Of a stretch of DNA of 34,640 bases, positions 29,655 to 34,640 are shown piece after piece. The translations under genes were made by a program, and so were the position numbers. Origin of the DNA: Streptomyces sp. NRRL F-5122 (GTDB lineage Bacteria; Actinomycetota; Actinomycetes; Streptomycetales; Streptomycetaceae). Below the pieces are notes generated by a model, which saw nothing but the letters and a program-made list of their open reading frames with translations, was not told where the DNA came from and searched no databases. The DNA lies in contig NZ_LMWH01000268.1 of NCBI RefSeq assembly GCF_001507435.1, forward strand, positions 1 to 34,640, given 5' to 3'. Within the stretch, counting starts at the first letter, position 1. Each line of letters starts with the position of its first letter.

Positions 29655-30360
29655 GCGGCCCATCCCTCGATCGCCGCCGCGCACGCGGCCCCCAGGTCCT
29701 CGGTCTCCACATGCACATGGCTGATGTCCCACGCCGTCCTGGCAACCGCCAGCACCAGCCCGATCAGCACGCCTTCGAACAGGTTGCCGACCGCGATCAC
29801 GACCGCCGTCACGGTGAAGACGAGGAGCCACACGCGGTGCAGCACCCGTGAGGCCTTGGTCCGCGCCCCGGCCCGCACGTTCGCGGCGATGTGGACGATC
29901 ACGGCGGTCATCGGGCAGCGCGCCGAGCAGCCCGCAGACCGAGTTCCCCACCCCTGCGCCATCAGCTCCCGGTCGTAGTCGGTCCGCTTCCCGCGGTGCA
30001 GCCGGTCCACCGCCGCCGCGCTGAACAGCGATTGCGCGGACGCGATGAGCGCGAAGGCGACCACCGTCCCAGCCGCTCTGCGCCGAGGGCCAGTTGCACC
30101 AGCCCGGAGCCGAGCACGAGTACTCCGAGCACATCGAGGCCGTACGACTGAACGGCCTCGTACGAGAGCACGGTCAGCCCGGTCGCGGCCCGTTGACCTG
30201 CAGGCTGCTGCCGGTCAACGCCCCGGCCACCAGCCCGCCGACCACTCCGGTCACCTGCCCCAGTTCGGCCGGCACGCCGGATGCCACGGCGACGCCGATG
30301 CGCAGCGGGAGCGCCACGAGGAACACGACGAGGGATGCGGGACAGATCGGTCTTGCGTAC
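29655..30360 (-). pseudogene. SulP-family anion transporter, multiply disrupted remnant
   Basis: Reading the minus strand, fragments of one SulP (SLC26-like) permease appear in order but in different frames. First comes PASLVVFLVALPLRIGVAVA through SSLQVNGPRP. A one-base loss near 30186 shifts to GLTVLSYEAVQSYGLDVLG, which runs to LGAERLGRW. A large internal deletion near 30065 then removes most of the membrane domain. Next is FALIASAQSLFSAAAVDRLH through RELMAQG. A one-base loss near 29950 and a one-base gain near 29911 bracket NSVCGLLGALP. MTAVIVHIAANVRAGARTKA follows, and an apparent second, in-frame deletion near 29817 joins WLLVF to TAVVIAVGNLFEGVLIGL. An intact member would be over 480 residues; only about 235 codons remain. 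Frames and family are recognised by eye. Confidence 0.85.
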
Positions 30361-30460
30361 GCCACAGCGCATGACGACGGCACCTCCGGTCGACGGCGGG
30401 AGATGCGTGGGCTTGCGCCGTCGCACACACCGGGCTTGACGGCCACCGTCGCCGCACGCA

Positions 30461-30482
30461 ATATTCATCGCATGATGAATAT
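30461..30482. promoter_or_regulatory. Perfect palindromic operator across the ABC exporter start codon
   Basis: ATATTCATC (30461-30469) and GATGAATAT (30474-30482) are perfect inverted copies around GCAT. The palindrome overlaps the -10-like CAATAT (30459-30464) and both possible start codons (30472 and 30475). Binding there would block RNA polymerase. Size and symmetry suit a TetR- or GntR-type dimer. No regulator gene is adjacent. Confidence 0.75.
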
Positions 30483-31287
30483 CAGTCCTCCACGCCCGCC
30501 CGGCGAACCGGAGCCCAAGTCCGGCCCGGCCGTCCGCGCCGAACAACTCACCGTCGTACGCGGCCCCCGTACGGTCCTGCGCGGCCTCGGCTTCACCGTC
30601 CCCCGCGGCCGGATCACCGGTCTGCTCGGCCCGTCCGGGTGCGGCAAGTCGACGCTCATGCGTGCGATCGTCGGAACCCAGGCCAAGGTGACCGGCACTC
30701 TGGAGGTCCTCGACCGCCCCGCCGGCGACGCCCTTCTGCGGTCACGCATCGGCTATGTCACCCAAGCCCCCTCGGTCTACAGCGACCTGACCGTCCGGCA
30801 GAACCTCGAGTACTTCGCCGCGATCCTCGACCCCGGGCGCGCCGCCGCAGCCCGCCGCCACGAGAAGGTCACCCGGGCCATCGCCGACGTGGACCTCACC
30901 TCGCACGCCGACGCCCTCGCCGGAAACCTCTCCGGAGGCCAGCGCAGCCGTGTCTCCCTCGCGGTCGCGCTCCTGGGCACCCCGGAGCTGCTGGTCCTGG
31001 ACGAACCGACGGTGGGCCTCGACCCGGTGCTGCGCCGCGATCTCTGGGCCCTCTTCCACAGCATCGCGGCCGAACGCGGCGCCACGCTCCTCGTCTCGTC
31101 CCATGTCATGGACGAGGCCGAACGCTGCCACCGACTCCTGCTGATGCGCGAGGGCGGGATCCTCGCGCAGGGCACCCCGGACGCCCTGCGGACCCGGACC
31201 GGCACGGAGACGGTCGAAGAGGCGTTTCTGCACCTGGTCGACGAGGCGGCGGCGAAGACGGCGGCCGGAAAGGAAGCGGTCCGATGA
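30472..31287 (+). CDS. ABC transporter ATP-binding protein (ABC-2 exporter)
   Basis: 271 residues from the ATG at 30472 (30475 also possible). Walker A GPSGCGKST (53-61), Q-loop VTQAPS with Gln98, signature LSGGQ (153-157), Walker B LLVLDEP (173-179) and the H-loop VSSHVMDEAERC are all intact. The VGLDPVLRRDLW and TVEEAFLHLV segments are typical of DrrA-like drug or antibiotic export ATPases. The likely -10 CAATAT ends seven bases before 30472 and no ribosome site exists, so the mRNA is probably leaderless. It overlaps the permease gene by four bases (ATGA), implying translational coupling. Confidence 0.93.
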   Translation: MMNISPPRPPGEPEPKSGPAVRAEQLTVVRGPRTVLRGLGFTVPRGRITGLLGPSGCGKSTLMRAIVGTQAKVTGTLEVLDRPAGDALLRSRIGYVTQAPSVYSDLTVRQNLEYFAAILDPGRAAAARRHEKVTRAIADVDLTSHADALAGNLSGGQRSRVSLAVALLGTPELLVLDEPTVGLDPVLRRDLWALFHSIAAERGATLLVSSHVMDEAERCHRLLLMREGGILAQGTPDALRTRTGTETVEEAFLHLVDEAAAKTAAGKEAVR

Positions 31288-32057
31288 CCACCACGACACC
31301 GCAGCCGAACGTGAGTGCCCTGTCCTTCTCGCGTACGACGGCGACGGCCGTCCGCGTCCTGCGCCAGCTGCGCCACGATCCGCGCACCATCGCACTGATG
31401 ATCGTCATCCCGTGCGTGATGCTGCTGCTGCTCCGCTACGTCTTCGACGGCAGCCCGCGCACGTTCGACGCGATCGGCGCCTCGCTCCTCGGCATCTTCC
31501 CGCTCATCACGATGTTCCTGGTGACCTCGATCGCGACCCTGCGTGAACGCACCTCCGGCACCCTGGAACGGCTCCTGGCGATGCCGCTCGGCAAGGCCGA
31601 CCTGATCGCGGGTTACGCGCTCGCCTTCGGCACCGTGGCCGTCGTCCAGTCCGCCCTGGCCACGGGCCTCGCGGTCTGGTTCCTCGGCCTGGACGTCACC
31701 GGTTCCCCCTGGCTCCTGCTCCTGGTGGCACTCCTGGACGCCCTCCTGGGCACGGCGCTGGGCCTGTTCGTCTCCGCCTTCGCGGCCTCGGAGTTCCAGG
31801 CGGTCCAGTTCATGCCCGCGGTGATCTTCCCTCAGCTCCTGCTCTGCGGACTGTTCACACCCCGTTCCGCCATGCACCCGGTCCTGGAGGCCGTCTCCGA
31901 CGTCCTGCCCATGTCGTACGCGGTGGACGGCATGAACGAGGTCCTCAGGCACACGGACACGACGGCGACGTTCGTCCGTGACGCACTGGTGGTGGCGGGG
32001 TGCGCGCTGCTGGTACTGGGACTGGGGGCGGCGACGCTGCGGCGAAGGTCGCAGTGA
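31284..32057 (+). CDS. ABC-2 type permease
   Basis: 257 residues with six predicted TM helices (about 36-54, 64-84, 105-134, 141-166, 175-192 and 231-251). The ABC-2 signature RERTSGTLERLLAMPL (87-102) between helices 2 and 3 is clear, as is the FMPAVIFPQLLLCGLF region. With the preceding ATPase it forms a two-gene exporter, each protein acting as a dimer. The substrate is unknown; DrrAB-type systems export hydrophobic drugs or lipids. A hairpin ends the unit. Confidence 0.92.
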   Translation: MTTTTPQPNVSALSFSRTTATAVRVLRQLRHDPRTIALMIVIPCVMLLLLRYVFDGSPRTFDAIGASLLGIFPLITMFLVTSIATLRERTSGTLERLLAMPLGKADLIAGYALAFGTVAVVQSALATGLAVWFLGLDVTGSPWLLLLVALLDALLGTALGLFVSAFAASEFQAVQFMPAVIFPQLLLCGLFTPRSAMHPVLEAVSDVLPMSYAVDGMNEVLRHTDTTATFVRDALVVAGCALLVLGLGAATLRRRSQ

Positions 32058-32061
32058 TCGG

Positions 32062-32079
32062 GGGCCGCCACGGCGGCCC
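32062..32079 (+). terminator. Hairpin after the ABC permease
   Basis: GGGCCGC (32062-32068) pairs with GCGGCCC (32073-32079) around a 4-base loop, four bases after the stop. Compact and GC-rich, no T-run. Confidence 0.6.
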
Positions 32080-32175
32080 GGCACGGCAGTCCGCCCACCG
32101 GACGATCGAGCCGGGCCGCCGCACCCGGTGCGAGGATGAACCCGGACGACGCAACCCCCGGAGGGCACTCGCACC

Positions 32176-32985
32176 ATGACCCAGAAAGTCGCAGTCCTCG
32201 GCACCGGAAAGATCGGCGAAGCGCTGCTCAGCGGCATGATCCGGGGCGGCTGGACGCCCGCCGACCTCCTGGTCACGGCCCGCCGCAAGGAGCGAGCCGA
32301 GGAACTCCGCAGTCGCCACGGCGTCACCCCGGTCACCAACGCCGAGGCCGCGAAGACCGCGGACACGCTCATCCTCACGGTCAAGCCGCAGGACATGGGC
32401 ACGCTCCTCGACGAACTCGCCCCGCACGTCCCCACCGACCGGCTGATCATCAGCGGCGCCGCCGGCATCCCCACCTCCTTCTTCGAGGCGCGCCTGGCCG
32501 CCGGCACCCCGGTCGTGCGCGTCATGACGAACACGCCCGCCCTCGTCGACGAGGCCATGTCCGTCATCTCGGCCGGAAGCCACGCCACCGAGGCGCACCT
32601 CGCCCACACCGAGGAGATCTTCGGTGCCGTCGGCAAGACGCTCCGCGTCCCCGAGACACAGCAGGACGCCTGCACCGCGCTGTCCGGCTCGGGTCCGGCG
32701 TACTTCTTCTATCTGGTCGAGGCCATGACGGACGCCGGCATCCTGCTCGGGTTGCCCCGCGACAAGGCCCACGAACTGATCGTCCAGTCCGCGATCGGCG
32801 CGGCGGTGATGCTCCGCGACAGCGGCGAGCATCCCGTCAAGCTCCGTGAGAACGTCACCTCCCCCGCGGGCACGACGATCAACGCGATCCGCGAGCTGGA
32901 GAAACACGGGGTGCGAGCCGCACTCATTGCCGCACTCGAAGCCGCCCGTGACCGCAGCCGCGAACTGGCCTCCGGCAACAACTGA
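32176..32985 (+). CDS. proC: ProC, pyrroline-5-carboxylate reductase
   Basis: 269 residues, the normal family length. It reduces 1-pyrroline-5-carboxylate to proline with NAD(P)H. The N-terminal Rossmann motif is VAVLGTGKIGEALLSGM (5-21). The substrate-binding C-terminal helical domain has the ProC signature region ALSGSGPAYFFYLVEAMTDA followed by GLPRDKAHELIVQS and NVTSPAGTTINAI. The ATG follows GGAGG at 11 bases. It is transcribed separately from the exporter, which ends in a hairpin 97 bp upstream of the next terminator-free leader. Confidence 0.96.
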   Translation: MTQKVAVLGTGKIGEALLSGMIRGGWTPADLLVTARRKERAEELRSRHGVTPVTNAEAAKTADTLILTVKPQDMGTLLDELAPHVPTDRLIISGAAGIPTSFFEARLAAGTPVVRVMTNTPALVDEAMSVISAGSHATEAHLAHTEEIFGAVGKTLRVPETQQDACTALSGSGPAYFFYLVEAMTDAGILLGLPRDKAHELIVQSAIGAAVMLRDSGEHPVKLRENVTSPAGTTINAIRELEKHGVRAALIAALEAARDRSRELASGNN

Positions 32986-32988
32986 CGG

Positions 32989-33018
32989 TGCCCACCGCCG
33001 GGTCCCCGGCGATGGGCA
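32989..33018. terminator. Bidirectional terminator between proC and trpS
   Basis: TGCCCA-c-CGCCGG (32989-33001) pairs with CCGGCG-a-TGGGCA (33006-33018), one mismatch, very short loop. It starts four bases after the proC stop and lies nine bases from the trpS stop. Confidence 0.8.
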
Positions 33019-33026
33019 TCCGACCT

Positions 33027-34025
33027 TCAGGCCCCCGGCAGCAGCCCGATCGCCCGGTAGGCGGTGTCCACCAGTGGCCGGGCCATCCCTCTGGCCCGTT
33101 CCGCCCCGGTGCGCAGCACCTGGTCCACGTGTGCCGGGTCCGCGCACAGAGCCCGGTGCCGTTCCTGAACCGGCCGCAACACCTCGACCACGGCCTCCGC
33201 GGTGTCCTTCTTCAAGGCGCCGTAGGACGTGTAGGCACCGCTCAGCTCCTCCGGGCTGCGGCCCTCGCACGCCGCCAGGATCTCCAGCAGATTCGCAGGA
33301 CCCGGTCGGGCCTCCCGGTCGTAGACGACGTCCGAACCGCTGTCGGTGACGGCTCGCATGACCTTCTTGCGCACCACATCGGGTTCGTCGAGCAGATAGA
33401 CGATCCCCGGTCCCGAGTCCTCGGACTTGCCCATCTTGGACGTCGGGTCCTGCAGGTTCATCACACGCGCAGCGACCTTCGGATGGGTGGCCCGGGGCAC
33501 CACGAACGTGTGCCCGTAGCGCTGGTTGAACCGCACCGCCAGGTCCCGGGCCAGCTCCACATGCTGGGCCTGGTCGTCGCCCACGGGCACCTCGTCGGTC
33601 CCGTACGCCAGGATGTCCGCCGCCATCAGCACGGGATACGTGAGCAACGACAGCCGGACGCTTCCACCCCGCTCCCGCTCCCGCGCGGCCTTCTCCTTGT
33701 ACTGGATCATCCGCCGCATCTCGCCGTCGGTGGCCACGCACTCGAGCAGATACGACAGCCGGGCGTGCTCGTCCACATGGCTCTGTACGAACACGGTGCA
33801 CCGCTGCGGATCGAGCCCGGCGGCGAGCAGCAGCGTCGCCGCCTGCCGACTGAGCCTGCGCACCCGCGCCGGATCGTGGTCCACGGTCAGGGCGTGCAGA
33901 TCCACGACGCAGAAGAGCGCGTCGGCCTGATGCTGGTCCACCTCGGCCCACCGGCGCATGGCCCCGAGGTAGTTCCCCAGCGTCAGGTGTCCGGTCGGCT
34001 TGATCCCGCTGAAGACCCGTGTCAT
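33027..34025 (-). CDS. trpS: Tryptophanyl-tRNA synthetase, probably the auxiliary (inducible) enzyme
   Basis: 332 residues from the ATG at 34025, with GGAGG seven bases upstream; the frame extends to 34121 but that part is the attenuator. Class I synthetase motifs are clear: PTGHLTLGNYLG (10-21) as the HIGH equivalent and KMGKS (197-201) as KMSKS. LTYPVLMAADILAYG and VGDDQAQHVELARD form the active-site core. It charges tRNA-Trp. Streptomyces often carries two TrpRS genes. The auxiliary one, known in S. coelicolor for indolmycin resistance, is controlled by ribosome-mediated attenuation. The complete attenuator here argues that this is that gene. The housekeeping copy is not in the window. Confidence 0.95.
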   Translation of the reverse strand: MTRVFSGIKPTGHLTLGNYLGAMRRWAEVDQHQADALFCVVDLHALTVDHDPARVRRLSRQAATLLLAAGLDPQRCTVFVQSHVDEHARLSYLLECVATDGEMRRMIQYKEKAARERERGGSVRLSLLTYPVLMAADILAYGTDEVPVGDDQAQHVELARDLAVRFNQRYGHTFVVPRATHPKVAARVMNLQDPTSKMGKSEDSGPGIVYLLDEPDVVRKKVMRAVTDSGSDVVYDREARPGPANLLEILAACEGRSPEELSGAYTSYGALKKDTAEAVVEVLRPVQERHRALCADPAHVDQVLRTGAERARGMARPLVDTAYRAIGLLPGA

Positions 34026-34088
34026 CTCTTCACCTCCTGGTAGGGGCCGCCTCGACCGGCCGGCCGACCCTCCGGAGGGGGATACGAG

Positions 34089-34139
34089 AACGGCCGCCGA
34101 GGCGGCGGCCGTTGAACGCATACGTGAGTTCGGCCGCCG
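34089..34139 (-). promoter_or_regulatory. trpS attenuator: alternative antiterminator and terminator hairpins
   Basis: Written on the minus strand, segment 1 GGCCGCC (34149-34143) can pair with segment 2 GGCGGCC (34138-34132) around the loop TGAC that contains the leader stop codon. Segment 2 extended (CGGCGGCCG, 34139-34131) can instead pair over 9 bp with segment 3 (CGGCCGCCG, 34111-34103). Segment 3 (AACGGCCGCCG, 34113-34103) can also pair over 11 bp with segment 4 (CGGCGGCCGTT, 34099-34089) around a 3-base loop, the terminator. Stalling at the Trp codons would mask segment 1 and favour 2:3, letting transcription reach trpS. No T-run follows the 3:4 stem. Confidence 0.88.
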
Positions 34140-34181
34140 TCAGGCGGCCCACCACTGCTGGTTGCACGTACGCGAAGTCAT
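34140..34181 (-). CDS. trpS leader peptide with tandem Trp codons
   Basis: The 13-codon ORF reads MTSRTCNQQWWAA and stops at TGA. The two adjacent UGG codons are at 34154-34149. UGG is rare, so a tandem pair in a 13-codon frame directly before a TrpRS gene and a terminator is strong evidence of an attenuation leader. There is no ribosome site. TAGTCT ends exactly seven bases before the ATG, so the leader mRNA itself probably starts at the ATG. The role of the peptide is only to be translated. Confidence 0.9.
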   Translation of the reverse strand: MTSRTCNQQWWAA

Positions 34182-34188
34182 GGGCGAG

Positions 34189-34194
34189 AGACTA
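34189..34194 (-). promoter_or_regulatory. -10 element of the trpS leader promoter
   Basis: TAGTCT on the minus strand, seven bases before the leader ATG. The -35 region 17-18 bp upstream (CTGCAT or CCTGCA, about 34212-34218) is weak. It sits nearly back to back with the first rRNA promoter. Confidence 0.55.
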
Positions 34195-34221
34195 CGCCCT
34201 ACAGGGCCGGGATGCAGGGGG

Positions 34222-34250
34222 TTGACACGCGCCGGGTCGATCCGTAGAGT
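34222..34250 (+). promoter_or_regulatory. Strong vegetative promoter, probably the first rrn promoter
   Basis: TTGACA (34222-34227), 17 bp, TAGAGT (34245-34250): a perfect -35 and a good -10 at ideal spacing, the best promoter in the window. It points toward the right end, where the sequence looks like the leader of an rRNA operon. Confidence 0.8.
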
Positions 34251-34411
34251 TCTTCGGGTTGTCCGACGTGAGCGCCGATCAAGGTCGGTCCCCGGACAGC
34301 CACTCCGCAAGTACCTACCGATTATCGGCGATGCGTCGTCGTGTGTATTGGCATGTGTATTTTCGGAATGAGGAATCCGCGTTCGAACTCAGGTGAGGGC
34401 GCAGCCCCCGA

Positions 34412-34441
34412 TTAGCTCGGACGGCAGGAATCCGCTAAAGT
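34412..34441 (+). promoter_or_regulatory. Second rrn-type promoter
   Basis: TTAGCT (34412-34417), 18 bp, TAAAGT (34436-34441). The -10 is good and the -35 weak. Multiple tandem promoters are usual for Streptomyces rRNA operons. Confidence 0.55.
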
Positions 34442-34520
34442 CTCACTCGTCGGAACGGCCGAGAGGCAGGGAAGACAATCCCGGTCGACCGGGAGTCGGG
34501 CCCCGAAGGGAACTGAGGGA

Positions 34521-34640
34521 TCTGATAGAGTCGACAACGCAGGAAAGGGAAACGCGAGAGCGTAAACCTGGAAAGCGCCGAGGAAATCGGATCGTGAAAT
34601 GGTCTGATAGAGTCGGAAACACCGAAGGGAAGCGCCCGGA
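34521..34640 (+). promoter_or_regulatory. Repeated TCTGATAGAGTCG promoter elements of an rRNA operon (truncated at window end)
   Basis: TCTGATAGAGTCG occurs at 34521-34533 and again at 34603-34615, each containing a TAGAGT -10 (34526-34531 and 34608-34613). The final bases (GAAGGGAAGCGCCCGGA) match what I remember directly upstream of Streptomyces 16S rRNA leaders. The 16S gene itself is outside the window. A 14-bp palindrome, CCCGGTCGACCGGG, lies just before at 34480-34493. The stretch 34251-34411 shows no gene. Confidence 0.7.

Overview
The window is Streptomyces chromosome. It is very GC-rich, the codons strongly favour G or C in the third position, and it carries several Streptomyces hallmarks: lsr2 next to clpC, the sigE-cseA-cseB-cseC cell-envelope stress operon, a radA-disA pair, an auxiliary trpS with a tryptophan leader peptide, and what looks like the promoter region of an rRNA operon at the right end. 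Gene order reads as conserved core chromosome. I see no insertion sequence, prophage, CRISPR array or tRNA gene.

Layout, left to right. 1-3655: the last 20 codons of lsr2, a convergent hypothetical gene that overlaps it, then clpC behind a region holding a ClgR-type box and a sigma-R-type promoter, closed by a strong terminator. 3656-4423: a gene-poor stretch with a 26-bp tandem repeat. 4424-8522: a secreted M23 peptidase, a TetR repressor divergent from a 14-TM MFS exporter across a mirrored operator pair, a small AraC-type regulator and a VOC protein. 8528-11782 (minus): sigE, cseA, cseB, cseC. 12175-17592: mutY, a secreted Gly/Ser-rich protein, a DUF6204 protein, disA and radA. 17961-23251: a membrane protein that fuses sigma-factor-like, anti-sigma-like and BACON parts, a Cys-rich protein, a Ppx/GppA phosphatase, a sugar-phosphate-isomerase-type TIM barrel and a TetR regulator. 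23401-28803: ilvD, a Ser/Thr kinase with an extracellular PQQ propeller, twin SH3b proteins and a small membrane protein. 28869-32985: a methyltransferase, a wrecked SulP transporter gene, an ABC-2 exporter and proC. 33027-34640: trpS with a complete attenuator, divergent from an rRNA promoter array.

Themes. Stress and damage control is dense here: ClpC proteolysis, the SigE/Cse envelope response, MutY, RadA and DisA (c-di-AMP). Many genes lack a Shine-Dalgarno sequence and instead have a -10-like hexamer 6-7 nt before the start codon, which predicts leaderless mRNAs. The best regulatory find is the trpS leader. It holds a 13-codon ORF with tandem Trp codons, itself apparently leaderless, followed by mutually exclusive antiterminator and terminator hairpins. 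This matches a mechanism I recall being described for the S. coelicolor auxiliary TrpRS. The least explained items are the sigma/anti-sigma/BACON fusion, the SH3b twins beside the propeller kinase, and a perfect palindrome lying across the start codon of the ABC exporter.
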